A DNA stretch of 51,395 nt from a virus, in the IMG/VR virus record IMGVR_UViG_3300044858_006691, positions 1 to 51,395 of that record. One strand, given 5' to 3'. The notes below the pieces were generated by a model, which was not told the origin of the DNA, ran no database searches, and was given only the letters and a program-made list of their open reading frames with translations. The position numbers and the translations under genes were made by a program. This document shows, piece after piece, positions 26,097 through 34,593 of the stretch; position 1 is the stretch's first letter, and each line of letters begins with the position of its first letter.

Positions 26097-26573
26097 TCAG
26101 TTCAGATCAATCCGGGGAGCGGTCAGCCGCGCGCCCTGATCGCTGAGCTCCAGTTTGGTGGGACCAATCTCCAGCACGATCCTGCCGCCCGCTGGTACCG
26201 CCAAGCGCCAGTGGTGCTGAGCACGGTCGTACTCCATCACCGCACCATCCTTGAACAGGGTGCGCGAGACATCTTCTGAGTCGGCCGGAGCCGGATGCTC
26301 TGCCCGGTAGAGCGAGCCCACCACCACGCCCTGGTTGAGATCACCGCCGGGGGCAACCAGCAGCACCTGCTCCCCCAGCTCGGGCGGATGCCAGGTTCGA
26401 TCCGGTCCAGCACGCATCGTCGCAAAGGGCAACCAGCCGGTGGTGATCGGGCCGGCCTGCACCCGCACGCGGGCACGCACCGTGTCGAGCGCTACCACCT
26501 GGCCCATCAGCGCCACATTGCTAATACGCCGCTCGGCCTCGGTCATGTCCTGGTGTAGGTTGCGCTCGCTCAT
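26097..26573 (-). CDS. V: baseplate spike protein V
   Basis: 158 residues matching the GpV family: an OB-like N-terminal domain (VALMGQVVALDTVRARVRVQAGPITTGWLPFATMRAG; PPELGEQVLLVAPGGDLNQGVVVGSLY) and a C-terminal beta-helix-like part (GRIVLEIGPTKLELSDQGARL). It forms the membrane-piercing spike with the PAAR tip. This is the first gene of the P2-type tail module and overlaps the preceding gene by 4 nt. Confidence 0.95.
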   Translation of the reverse strand: MSERNLHQDMTEAERRISNVALMGQVVALDTVRARVRVQAGPITTGWLPFATMRAGPDRTWHPPELGEQVLLVAPGGDLNQGVVVGSLYRAEHPAPADSEDVSRTLFKDGAVMEYDRAQHHWRLAVPAGGRIVLEIGPTKLELSDQGARLTAPRIDLN

Positions 26574-27124
26574 GAACTTGGCTCCCGGTAGTGAGTACCA
26601 ACCGGCTGATAGCTGTGCTCATGGCTGACGCCGATCTCCGGCACCCAACTCACCAACACCTGCAGGGGCAGCACCCCGTCATCGATCACGGGCTTGGTCC
26701 AGTAGCTGACTTCGAATGACAGACGGACCGCCAGCACCGGCGTGTCGCCCTCGCCACCCTGATCGACCTCGGTGCGGGTCAGGCGGGTGCCTTCGACCAG
26801 CAGCCCCAGGGTTTCGTCCGCATCCAGGATGGCCTCCACGGCCTGCGCAAGGACATCGGCCTCTTCGGCGGCGACGTCGCCACTGGCGATGATCTCGACC
26901 GACAGTTCCAGCTTCCGATAACGCAGACCCGGATCGGCGTTGGGCTGATCCTCGATGCGCTCATCGCGGGTGTAGATCAGAACGGCCGGCAGCTTGGCTT
27001 GAAACAGCGGTGTGCTGCGGTGGATGCTGATCCGGTTGGCGCTGATGCGCGGATCAATCGCCGGCAACTGCGCCACCAGTCGCTCCTTGACCGCGTCACG
27101 GATCAGGGTGCGTGGGTGTTTCAT
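26570..27124 (-). CDS. minor tail / tail completion protein (Z-like)
   Basis: 184 residues: helical start (HPRTLIRDAVKERLVAQLPAIDPRISANRI), YTRDERIEDQ, KLELSVEIIASGD and later AEEADVLAQAVEAILDADETLG, VDQGGEGDTPVLAVRLSFEVSYWT. This is the pattern of lambda Z/U-type tail terminator or completion proteins found at head-tail junctions. It overlaps V on one side and the joining protein on the other, at the seam between lambda-type head and P2-type tail modules. Confidence 0.65.
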   Translation of the reverse strand: MKHPRTLIRDAVKERLVAQLPAIDPRISANRISIHRSTPLFQAKLPAVLIYTRDERIEDQPNADPGLRYRKLELSVEIIASGDVAAEEADVLAQAVEAILDADETLGLLVEGTRLTRTEVDQGGEGDTPVLAVRLSFEVSYWTKPVIDDGVLPLQVLVSWVPEIGVSHEHSYQPVGTHYREPSS

Positions 27125-27461
27125 GGCCGCCCCCTCCCTGCGTACCCCTATGCAACATCAGTTTCAGAAAGCCATGGCCATCGGGGCGCACCCCGACGAT
27201 CAGGTAGAGCACACCTTGCACCGTGACGGCATCGCCCTCGGTCGGTGTTGCTGGAAGATCGGCCTGCCGCACCTCCAGCACCGGCTGCACCATGGACACC
27301 GGCACACCGGTGCTGGCATCGACCTCCTGGTGGGTGGCGGTGAAAACGCCCCGCCCCGGCAGCGCCTCGGCTTGCCCTTCAAGGTGAAACACCACCGGCT
27401 CCCCGAAAGTGGTGAGCACGATGGCGGACATGGCCCGGGTCAGGTCACCAAAAACCGTCAT
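27096..27461 (-). CDS. head-tail joining protein (lambda FII-like)
   Basis: The ATG at 27461 has GGGAGG 5 nt upstream and is preferred over an in-frame GTG six bases earlier; the product has 121 residues. It fits the Phage_attach/head-tail joining family (MSAIVLTTFGEPVVFHLEG; GVLYLIVGVRPDGHGFLKLML). The stop lies 29 bases inside the next gene, so the two overlap in different frames. The position right after the capsid gene matches lambda order. Confidence 0.7.
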   Translation of the reverse strand: MTVFGDLTRAMSAIVLTTFGEPVVFHLEGQAEALPGRGVFTATHQEVDASTGVPVSMVQPVLEVRQADLPATPTEGDAVTVQGVLYLIVGVRPDGHGFLKLMLHRGTQGGGGHETPTHPDP

Positions 27462-27479
27462 GGTCACCTCCCATCACGA

Positions 27480-28508
27480 TCACCAGCCATTACTGGAGAA
27501 GAGACGCACGGTCAGCGCCGGGCGCTTCACGATGGGCAGCGGATTCGACTGGGTGTAGATGTCCACGCCGGTGCCGTTGGGGCGGGCCAGCTGGTGGGCG
27601 TAAAGCTCCTGGCCATAGGTGCCCACCGCTTCCATCAGGTTCGCCGGGGCGAAGTACGTCCGGAAGGTATCCAGCGTGCCCAGCGGGAAAGCCACCCCTT
27701 CGCGCGGCGGAATCAGGCGCACGGATGTACCGTTGGCCAGCGTCACCGTGCCGAAATACTCCTCGAACAGGATCGAGCCAAAGCGGAAACCACGGCGCAC
27801 ATCGTCGCGCAGCGGGTTGGTGCCAGCGGTGCCCTGGTAGAAGGTGTAGGCTTCCTTCACGGTCTTGTGCTTGACCAGGGCATCGAAGAACTCAGGGCTG
27901 ACCAGGGCGTGGATGGTGGTCATCATCTCGCCCTTCAAGTTCTCCTCAATATGCCGGGCGACCTGGGTGCAGTGGATGACCATGTCCTCGGTGCCACCAA
28001 ACACAAAATCCACCTCGGGCTTCTGGATGTCGAACTCGTCGTGCCAGTCGTAGAGGGTGTTGCCAGCACCATCCTTGGTAATCCCCAGCAAGGCGTTCAC
28101 ACGCATGTACTCCAACGTCTGCGCGTGCTTGGCGCGCATTCGGGCGAGTTTGCGGGTCATCACAGTCACCAGCGGGTCTTCGCCGGAGGCCAGGCCCAGC
28201 CCCCGGATGCCCTGGATCTCCTCGGGCAGCACCACATCGTTGTGCGGGATGTGGGGTACGGCAAACGAGCGCACCGAACGCTTGTCGGTGGTGCCGACGG
28301 TGGCCGGCGCCCCGGGCGCCACGGCGGGCAGCAAGCGCAGTTCGCCTTCGATGGACTCGATGGTGACGTTGCGCTGCGAAATCGGCTCGGGCGCGAACAG
28401 CCCCAGCTGGCCGACGCGGCCATAGGGGTTGGGCAGCATCTGGATGGCGGCCGACATCTCGGCCAGCGTGAAGCCGCCCGCATCGAAAGGATTGACGATC
28501 ACGGTCAT
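27480..28508 (-). CDS. major capsid protein (lambda gpE family)
   Basis: 342 residues matching the phage major capsid protein E family: NPFDAGGFTLAEMSAAIQMLPNPYGRVGQLGLF, IPHNDVVLPEEIQGIRGLG, LVSPEFFDALVKHKTVKEAYTFYQG and the C-terminal DIYTQSNPLPIVKRPALTVRLF. The family has the HK97 fold and normally works with a decoration protein, which is encoded immediately upstream. Confidence 0.95.
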   Translation of the reverse strand: MTVIVNPFDAGGFTLAEMSAAIQMLPNPYGRVGQLGLFAPEPISQRNVTIESIEGELRLLPAVAPGAPATVGTTDKRSVRSFAVPHIPHNDVVLPEEIQGIRGLGLASGEDPLVTVMTRKLARMRAKHAQTLEYMRVNALLGITKDGAGNTLYDWHDEFDIQKPEVDFVFGGTEDMVIHCTQVARHIEENLKGEMMTTIHALVSPEFFDALVKHKTVKEAYTFYQGTAGTNPLRDDVRRGFRFGSILFEEYFGTVTLANGTSVRLIPPREGVAFPLGTLDTFRTYFAPANLMEAVGTYGQELYAHQLARPNGTGVDIYTQSNPLPIVKRPALTVRLFSSNGW

Positions 28509-28531
28509 GGAAGAACTCCTGCGAATGTGGT

Positions 28532-28924
28532 TCAGGCAGCGGCGCGCACGACGATGCCGTGGGCTGCCAGTTGCTGGTGTTTGAGGGATTGGGCGGCGGC
28601 GTCCGCCACCGAGGCATCGAAGGCCAAGGCGCGGTCAGCGACGATGACCTGGCCTCGGGCGATCACCACTGCTTGGGTGTCGGTGTCACTGGCGGCGACC
28701 GGGTGCAGCAGGACGGCCGATGCGATCTCAGCGCCTTCCAGCCCGGTGGTGGAGGCCGCAGGTGAAAACGCATAGACGCCGGTCGCGGTGATGCGGCCGA
28801 GCACGGCACCCAGCGGGTAAGCCGTGCCGGCCTTCAAGGTCACGGTCTCGCGGGTGTAGTCCGGGTCGGACTCGCGTTTGATCAGATCACCCAGCGTCGC
28901 GGGAGAAATCAAAGGTGTGCTCAT
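28532..28924 (-). CDS. head decoration protein (lambda gpD family)
   Basis: 130 residues. The core YTRETVTLKAGTAYPLGAVLGRIT and the later VVIARGQVIVADRALAFD match lambda D-type capsid-stabilising trimers. The ATG overlaps the protease/scaffold stop by 4 nt (ATGA), keeping the lambda order C-Nu3-D-E. Confidence 0.9.
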   Translation of the reverse strand: MSTPLISPATLGDLIKRESDPDYTRETVTLKAGTAYPLGAVLGRITATGVYAFSPAASTTGLEGAEIASAVLLHPVAASDTDTQAVVIARGQVIVADRALAFDASVADAAAQSLKHQQLAAHGIVVRAAA

Positions 28925-29307
28925 TTACGGGCTCCATAGGCTTGGGCCGCTTTGACCAAGGGGCTGTCAGCGACGGATTGAGGTTTGGTAGAGGCAGGTG
29001 CCGGTGCTTCGGCCACGATGTCTTGCGCCACATCACGCTCAGCGGCCTGCTGAAGGACTGACTGGCGCAGCGCATCCGGGGTGACGCCACGGGCAAGGGC
29101 CTGGGCCGGATCGACCGTGACACCCAGTCGCTTGGCCTGGGCAGCGATTTCGGAGAGCTCGGCGAGTTGGCGTCGTAGACGCTGCTCGACTTGGGCCGTG
29201 ATGGCCGCTTCATCGAGCGGCGGCGGGGTCTGCGGTGACTGCGACTGGGCCGGGGCTGTGTTCTCTTCGGTTTCGTCCACCGGCGTGACGGGGTTGTGAT
29301 CATTCAT
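28921..29307 (-). CDS. nested scaffolding protein (Nu3-like)
   Basis: An in-frame ATG inside the protease gene (MNDHNPVTPVDETEENT) is preceded by AAGGAG with 6-nt spacing, one of the strongest ribosome sites in the operon. The 128-residue product would be the scaffold domain alone: an acidic Pro/Gln N-terminus and a coiled-coil (EQRLRRQLAELSEIAAQAKRLG). Lambda Nu3 is produced in the same way from gene C. Confidence 0.8.
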   Translation of the reverse strand: MNDHNPVTPVDETEENTAPAQSQSPQTPPPLDEAAITAQVEQRLRRQLAELSEIAAQAKRLGVTVDPAQALARGVTPDALRQSVLQQAAERDVAQDIVAEAPAPASTKPQSVADSPLVKAAQAYGARK

Positions 29308-30237
29308 GGAGATCTCCTTCGGGGATGGTTGGGATCGGGAAGTGGTGCGGGTGGCCGACAGCGAGGCGGCCTTGTTGCGCAGGCTGCGGCTGGCACTCAT
29401 GGCGAGCTGCCGTTGCAGAGCGGTCAGTGCCTCGGAACGGGTGCCGATCTGATCGGCGAGGCCCGTCTGGATGGCCGCCTCACCGCGATAGACGCGCGCC
29501 TCGGTGTCGCGGATGGCCTCCACCGTCAGGCGCCGAAATCCGGCGACCAAGGCGATGAACTGGTCGTGCAACTGATCGATGTCGGCCTGGATGTCGGCAG
29601 CGACCGGCGCCGGTAGCGGCGCGTGCGGATGGCCATCGACCTTGTGGGCGCCGGCGTGCAGAAAGGTGTAATTCAGGCCCGCCTTGGCATCGGCCACCGA
29701 CTCATCGACGTGCACCGCGACCACCCCGATGGAGCCCACCTCGGCGGTGCGGGTGAGCCACAGGCGGTCGGCCGCACAGGCAATCGCGTAGGCGGCGGAG
29801 AGTGCGGCTTCATCGGCGATGGCCCACAGCGGTTTGCCCGATGATTGCGCCAGCTGTCGTAGGCGCTGGGCCAGATCGAACACCCCGCCCGCCTCGCCGC
29901 CGCTGGAGTCGATCTCCAGCAGCACCGCGCGGACCTCGGGATCGGCAAAGGCCTGTTCGGCCATGGCCTCGATGTCGTGGTAGCTGGTCAGGCCACTGGC
30001 GGCGCCGATATACGAAGAGCGACGCACCAGCGTGCCGAGGACCGGGAGGACGGCGATGCCCTCCAGAATCTGGAAACCACCCGACATCGATACATCCAGG
30101 GTGGTGGGCGGTGGCGTGGCGAGCGTGTCGCCCGCCATCTTTCTGGCCACTACACCGAGGATCACTTCGAGTTTCGGGCGCGCAATCAGGAGCGGCGTCC
30201 CGTACAGGCGGGACGCCAGGTAGGGCAAATCAGTCAT
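28921..30237 (-). CDS. capsid maturation protease, S49 family, fused to scaffold
   Basis: 438 residues. Residues 50-270 form a ClpP/SppA-like S49 domain (VRAVLLEIDSSGGEAGG; DEAALSAAYAIACAADRLWLTRTAEVGSIGV) with predicted nucleophile S147 and general base K199 (GAHKVDG), equivalent to the lambda C protease pair. Residues ~310-438 are a charged helical scaffold region (ITAQVEQRLRRQLAELSEIAAQAKRLGV). It processes the prohead and then itself. An internal start (29307) makes the scaffold separately. Confidence 0.93.
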   Translation of the reverse strand: MTDLPYLASRLYGTPLLIARPKLEVILGVVARKMAGDTLATPPPTTLDVSMSGGFQILEGIAVLPVLGTLVRRSSYIGAASGLTSYHDIEAMAEQAFADPEVRAVLLEIDSSGGEAGGVFDLAQRLRQLAQSSGKPLWAIADEAALSAAYAIACAADRLWLTRTAEVGSIGVVAVHVDESVADAKAGLNYTFLHAGAHKVDGHPHAPLPAPVAADIQADIDQLHDQFIALVAGFRRLTVEAIRDTEARVYRGEAAIQTGLADQIGTRSEALTALQRQLAMSASRSLRNKAASLSATRTTSRSQPSPKEISMNDHNPVTPVDETEENTAPAQSQSPQTPPPLDEAAITAQVEQRLRRQLAELSEIAAQAKRLGVTVDPAQALARGVTPDALRQSVLQQAAERDVAQDIVAEAPAPASTKPQSVADSPLVKAAQAYGARK

Positions 30238-30246
30238 CGAGATTCC

Positions 30247-31665
30247 TCAGTTCGAGGGCGGAGGCACAGGCTCACGCCCAAAGCGCAGCCCTAGGCTGTC
30301 CTCGCGCCGGTGATCACCGGCGATCTCGGCATCGACCATCGCGGCGTCGAAGCCCCGCTCGGCAATCGCCTGGGTGCGCGACTTGAGCCCGGCCTCGATG
30401 GCGTTGATTTCGGCGCGGATGTCTTTGAGAGGATCAACCCAGTCCCAGCGTGGCGGTAGCCAACTACAGTCCAGGTAGTCGGCACGCTTGCGCTCGTAAT
30501 CAGGCAAGTCGAGCTGGCCAGACAGCACCGCCGTATCCATCCAGCGTGCCCACACCGCCCGGCACAGCTGAAACACCAGCACCGAATGCTGGAAGGCTTC
30601 GATGCGTCGGCGGAACTCCAGGAGCGCTGCCCGGGTGTTGGAGTAGTTGGCCTTCAACATATCGGCCGAGAGGTTGGCGTAGGGCAAACCCAGCGCGGCG
30701 GCGACCTGCAAGAGCGTGCGGTACTGGAAGGACTCGTAGTTGCCGCCGACATCGGCCGGCGTCGAGAAGGTGATGTCCTCGCCGTCGTCCAGGATTTGGA
30801 GCTGGCCAGGTTCGAGCGGCAGCAGCGGTTCGCCCCGGTCGTCGGTTTCACCACCGTTGTCGAAATCGCGCTCCGGCCGGCGCACGAAGCCGACGAACAT
30901 CGCCGCGACCTTCTTGCGATCCAGCTCGGCGTCGTCGTACTGGTCGAGCAGGAACAGCTTCACCAGCGCCGGCGAGAAGCGCGAGACACCGCGCAACTGC
31001 CCGGCATCGACCGGATCGACGATGTGCAGCACCGACTCGGCCGGTACGCGAACGGTTTCCCCGGCCAGCCCCGGATCGGTGATGTCGCCCGGGTGGCGGC
31101 GCAGGAAGTGGTAGGCGACGCGCCGACCGATGCGGTCGAACTCGATGCCCTGGCGGATGCGGTGGCCGTTGTCGAGTGCCTGGTTGTGATTCAAGGGCAG
31201 CATCTCGGCCGGCAGCATCTGCAACTGCAGCGGGACCGACAGGCCATCCTCTGGACGGCGCGGACGAATCCGAAAGAACACCTCGCCGGCGATGAACAGT
31301 TCTCGGGCGGCGCGGCGTTGCTGACCATAGAAATCGGTCAGCCCTTCGGCATCCGACTCATCGGTCCAGCGCAGCCACAGGCGTTGCACCCGCTCCTTGA
31401 GCACAGCATCACCGATGCCCGACGAGGGCTTGATGCCGGTGCCCACCGCATTGCCCGCCCAGGACTCGACCGCATTGGCGGCATAGCCGTTGTTGCGGAT
31501 CAGGTACCGGGCACGGGCGGTCATGTCGGCGCCAGCGGCCTGAATCAGGGTGTTGACGTGCGCGCGGCTGGCGGCAAAGGTCTTGAGGCGGCGGGCGGAC
31601 AAGCCCCCTTCGAAGCCACCGATCATCGCGCCTACCTTGCGGCGCAGGTTCTTGAGCATCCCCAT
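30247..31665 (-). CDS. portal protein (lambda gpB family)
   Basis: 472 residues matching lambda-type portals: ARARYLIRNNGYAANAVESWAGNAVGTGIKP, LFIAGEVFFRIRPRR, ESVLHIVDPVDAGQLRGVSRFSPAL and NYSNTRAALLEFRRRIEAFQ. The dodecameric portal forms the DNA entry channel and contacts TerL. The ATG at 31665 overlaps the W stop by one base (TGATG). Confidence 0.95.
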   Translation of the reverse strand: MGMLKNLRRKVGAMIGGFEGGLSARRLKTFAASRAHVNTLIQAAGADMTARARYLIRNNGYAANAVESWAGNAVGTGIKPSSGIGDAVLKERVQRLWLRWTDESDAEGLTDFYGQQRRAARELFIAGEVFFRIRPRRPEDGLSVPLQLQMLPAEMLPLNHNQALDNGHRIRQGIEFDRIGRRVAYHFLRRHPGDITDPGLAGETVRVPAESVLHIVDPVDAGQLRGVSRFSPALVKLFLLDQYDDAELDRKKVAAMFVGFVRRPERDFDNGGETDDRGEPLLPLEPGQLQILDDGEDITFSTPADVGGNYESFQYRTLLQVAAALGLPYANLSADMLKANYSNTRAALLEFRRRIEAFQHSVLVFQLCRAVWARWMDTAVLSGQLDLPDYERKRADYLDCSWLPPRWDWVDPLKDIRAEINAIEAGLKSRTQAIAERGFDAAMVDAEIAGDHRREDSLGLRFGREPVPPPSN

Positions 31666-31877
31666 CACAAGCCCTTCCCGGCATAGGTGCGGATGCGACG
31701 GGCACGCTGGCGGCCTTCGGCTTGGGCGATCTCGCGGTCAAGGTCATGGAGGGCCGACTGCAGTTCGGCGTCCGACTTGTAGGTGACCCACTTGTCACCG
31801 GCCTTCACCGTGAGCACGCCATTGAAGCGCGCGCCCTGCAGGGCTTCCCGCTGGGCCTTCAATTGTTCGAGGGTCAT
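31665..31877 (-). CDS. head-tail joining protein W (lambda gpW-like)
   Basis: 70 residues beginning MTLEQLKAQREALQGARFNG, with VKAGDKWVTYKSDAELQSALHDLDREIAQAEG following. Length, helix-hairpin-helix pattern and position between TerL and portal are those of lambda gpW, the plug that joins head and tail. The longer upstream frame runs out of phase into the terminase gene and is not used. Confidence 0.9.
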   Translation of the reverse strand: MTLEQLKAQREALQGARFNGVLTVKAGDKWVTYKSDAELQSALHDLDREIAQAEGRQRARRIRTYAGKGL

Positions 31878-31912
31878 GGACAGCACTCCCGGCCAGCGAG
31901 AGGCTGGCGGTA

Positions 31913-33775
31913 TCAGAGGTAGTTGGAAGAAATGGCCATACGGCGACGGCGCGGGCTGGCGCTCATCGGTACCGCCACGGGGGTGGCGTTGCTGGCCGGC
32001 TTGCGATTGGTCGGCACCGGCGGTAGCGCCTCGACCCGCCTGTTCAGGTTCAGGCCCATCGACAAGAGGCCATGCAGCGCGGCGTAGGCATACACCCGGC
32101 AGTCCAGTGCTTCGTTCCTGCGTCCGTCGGGCTTCCACCAGAAACGTTGTGGGAACCCTTTCACATACCGGGTGCGAATGCGTTCGGCGGTCAGCTGCTC
32201 GAAATACTGCGCATCCCGATCCAGCGGGAAATGCATCGCGCCCGGACCACCCTCGGCCTTCTTGAGGCGCGCGTAGATCGCCTCCTTGGCGGCATCCACC
32301 CCGACGGTGAAGAGGTTGACCTTGCCCTTATTGGCCTTGCTCGGGCGCTTGGGCCAGATCGGCCGTTTGCCCGAGCCACCCTTGATCGCCCAGATGCGTT
32401 TGCGCTCCCGGCCTTTGCAGAAGGCATAGGCCGCCAAGGTGTGGTGACCACCGGTGTCGAGACACGCGGCTTCGATGGTCAGGCCGTTGGCCAGCGTCTC
32501 GTGCTCGAAGCGGTTGGTGAGATACGCATCGAGCTGCGACCAGGTGTCCGGCGCTGAGGGGTCGCCCCACAGCACCTTGTAGTCCACCGACCAGGACTCC
32601 TCGTCGCGGCCCCAGCCGACCACTTCGAGTTCGAGCCGGTCGTCCTGCACGTCGATGCCGCAGGTGAGCAAGGCCACCTCGGCCGGAATCGCCGACCCGT
32701 AGGCTTCGCGGCGCTCCATCAGGCCTTCAGCGTCCAAGGTCTCCCCCTCCCGGTCTTCCCAGGTCTCGGCGAGCTTCGTGTTCACCCACACCTTCAACCG
32801 GACCGGGTCGTCCTTGGCGGCGTGGTGCTCCTGGGCGATCTCACCCCAGGTCAGCCACGGGCTGTAGAGGCTCGACAGGTGAAAGCCCACCGTCTTGCCG
32901 TCACCCTCAGCTTGTGATGTCCAGCGGCCATTGGCGAGCAGCGCCGGCTTGCGATACTCAGGGTGAATACCGTCGCAGTGTGGGCAGTGCCAGGCCGCCT
33001 CGGCCATCTTGTCTTTGGGCCAGCGAATGTCACGCCACTGAATCTGGCTGTGCATCCCGCAGTGATCGCAGGGCACTTCGAACACCCGCTGGTCACTTTC
33101 CAGATACGCCGCCTCGATCCGCGAGAAGCCTTTCAGCGTCGGCGTTGAGCACAGATAGACCTTGCGATTGACGAAGGTGGCCGCGCGCTGCACGGCGAGT
33201 GCCACCGGATCGCCTTCGCCATCGGCGTCGCCCGGATAGCCGTCGACCTCGTCCAGAAACAGGTAGCGCACCGGCATCGAGCGCAGACCCACCGCCGAGT
33301 TGGCGCCGGTCATGATCAGCACGCCACCGGGGAATTCCTTCATCAGCTGGGTGTTGCCTGAATCCCGGCTTCTGGGGTCCTTCACCCGGCTGGCCAGTTC
33401 CGGACTGGCTTCGATCAGCGCATCCACCCGCTGCTTGGAGACGCGCTTGGCGCCTTCGACCGTGGGCTGCACCAGCAGCATCGGGCCGGGGGCGTGGTGG
33501 ATGACGTAGCCCAGCCAGTTCAATCCAGCTTCAGTTTTGCCAATCTGCGCCCCGGCCATCAACACCACGCGCTCCACGCGCGAGGTGGCCGACAGCGTTT
33601 CCATCACCGCCTTCAGGTACGGCGTGCGGCTGGTCGACCAGCGCCCAGGCTCAGCGGAAGCCACCGAGGAGAGCATCCGGTGGCGGTTGGCCCAGTCATC
33701 GACGGTGAGGATCGGGTCAGGGGCCAGGCCCCGTTTCCAGGCCGATTCGACGAGGGATTCAACAGTGTCGGACAC
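31913..33775 (-). CDS. terL: terminase large subunit (lambda GpA family)
   Basis: 620 residues. The ATPase domain has a Walker A-like GAQIGKT (75-81) and Walker B LFLDEVD (172-178). A zinc-ribbon-like insert is marked by CDHC (236-239) and CPHC (264-267). The C-terminal nuclease region contains TCGIDVQDDRLELEVVGWG and the D-G-G-H type stretch CLDTGGHH. It cuts and pumps DNA into the prohead. The start is a GTG. The small subunit lies 4 kb upstream, separated by an inserted cassette. Confidence 0.95.
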   Translation of the reverse strand: MSDTVESLVESAWKRGLAPDPILTVDDWANRHRMLSSVASAEPGRWSTSRTPYLKAVMETLSATSRVERVVLMAGAQIGKTEAGLNWLGYVIHHAPGPMLLVQPTVEGAKRVSKQRVDALIEASPELASRVKDPRSRDSGNTQLMKEFPGGVLIMTGANSAVGLRSMPVRYLFLDEVDGYPGDADGEGDPVALAVQRAATFVNRKVYLCSTPTLKGFSRIEAAYLESDQRVFEVPCDHCGMHSQIQWRDIRWPKDKMAEAAWHCPHCDGIHPEYRKPALLANGRWTSQAEGDGKTVGFHLSSLYSPWLTWGEIAQEHHAAKDDPVRLKVWVNTKLAETWEDREGETLDAEGLMERREAYGSAIPAEVALLTCGIDVQDDRLELEVVGWGRDEESWSVDYKVLWGDPSAPDTWSQLDAYLTNRFEHETLANGLTIEAACLDTGGHHTLAAYAFCKGRERKRIWAIKGGSGKRPIWPKRPSKANKGKVNLFTVGVDAAKEAIYARLKKAEGGPGAMHFPLDRDAQYFEQLTAERIRTRYVKGFPQRFWWKPDGRRNEALDCRVYAYAALHGLLSMGLNLNRRVEALPPVPTNRKPASNATPVAVPMSASPRRRRMAISSNYL

Positions 33776-33820
33776 ACGCCACCCCCGCTGAAGAATTGTT
33801 CAAAAAAATAAGCAGAACCC

Positions 33821-33860
33821 GCTTGGCTTCTGTTGCGAACAGAGCGTGAATGGACCCATC
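33821..33860 (+). promoter_or_regulatory. repeated promoter-like block, copy 1
   Basis: GCTTGGCTTCTG...CGAACAGAGCG, followed by TGAATGGACCC. TTGGCT (33823-33828) as -35 and GTGAAT as -10 are 17 nt apart; the -10 is weak. Between them TCTGTT-GCG-AACAGA (33830-33844) is a perfect dyad, which looks like an operator. It precedes the gene starting at 33889. Copies 2 and 3 stand upstream of two further plus-strand genes. Confidence 0.5.
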
Positions 33861-33888
33861 GACACACGCTTTTGAAAGGAGCACCGCC

Positions 33889-34248
33889 ATGAGCCACCAC
33901 CACCCCAATAGCCCGGAGCAAGCCCTGCTGATCGATGAGCTGCGCGACATCCAGAACGAATTGCTCGATGCGGTGCAGCGCGCCGAATGGCTGCTCAAGC
34001 AGTCCAGATTCGACGGCGCCCGGCAGCGTGCCGAGGCTTACTGGATACCGCACATCGTCTGTGCGCTGTCGCGTGATCACGGTTACCTGGGCGGCTCGAT
34101 GGTGACCTTTGAGGACACCATCCAGGAGATCGCTGAGGCCTTGGATGAAGAGGACGGCGATGACCCGGAGGCCGACCCGCTCACCGAAACCCTTGGCGAA
34201 GACGAAGCAAGAAGCGATGCAGAAATAGATGCTGAAACGCTTGAATGA
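33889..34248 (+). CDS. cassette protein of unknown function, acidic tail
   Basis: The ATG at 33889 follows AAAGGAG; an earlier in-frame ATG at 33850 lies inside the promoter-like block and is rejected. The 119-residue product has a helical core (LLIDELRDIQNELLDAVQRAEWLLKQSRFDGARQRAEAYWIPHIVCALS) and a very acidic C-terminus (LDEEDGDDPEADPLTETLGEDEARSDAEID). No family recognised. First gene of the plus-strand cassette lying between the terminase subunits. Confidence 0.6.
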   Translation: MSHHHPNSPEQALLIDELRDIQNELLDAVQRAEWLLKQSRFDGARQRAEAYWIPHIVCALSRDHGYLGGSMVTFEDTIQEIAEALDEEDGDDPEADPLTETLGEDEARSDAEIDAETLE

Positions 34249-34290
34249 GCTTGGCTTCTGCGCCGAACAGAGCGTTCATACAGACACGCC
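34249..34290 (+). promoter_or_regulatory. repeated promoter-like block, copy 2
   Basis: It starts right after the stop of the first cassette gene: GCTTGGCTTCTG, CGAACAGAGCG, TTCATACAGAC. TTGGCT (-35) and TTCATA (-10) are 18 nt apart. The block is nearly identical to copy 1 over about 30 bp. The 46-nt leader to the next gene is A/C rich. Confidence 0.5.
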
Positions 34291-34336
34291 CACACAGCCA
34301 AACAAGCACCTAACAAACACCTAAGCGGAGATTGAA

Positions 34337-34564
34337 ATGCCCCAGACCACCACCCAGAAAACCCGCCGCAACCGGGCCGAGACACTGGATGCGCTACTGA
34401 CCCGGATCGCCCAGGAACACCTCTTCATCGACACCCTGGAAACGCGCAACAGCGACTCGATGGACTTCCACGATGTCAGCGTCTGGGGCGTCAAAGAGGC
34501 GCTGCTCGCCGCCTACCAAGCCGGCCTGGCCGCCAGTCAAAAAGCGGCCCAGAAAGCCGCCTGA
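34337..34564 (+). CDS. DUF6900-like small protein
   Basis: 75 residues: basic start, then LDALLTRIAQEHLFIDTLETRNSDSMDFHDVSVWGVKEALLAAYQAG, the pattern I associate with DUF6900, found in phages and plasmids of proteobacteria. No activity is known. GGAG lies 8 nt before the ATG. It follows promoter-like copy 2 and is followed by the DUF3489 gene 30 bp later, so both probably share a transcript. Confidence 0.65.
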   Translation: MPQTTTQKTRRNRAETLDALLTRIAQEHLFIDTLETRNSDSMDFHDVSVWGVKEALLAAYQAGLAASQKAAQKAA

Positions 34565-34593
34565 GCCCACCCACCCCTAAAGGAGAAACCACC

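Noticed and set aside
33850-33888. Earlier in-frame ATG for the first cassette gene
   Set aside because: It lies within the promoter-like block and lacks a Shine-Dalgarno, while 33889 has AAAGGAG.
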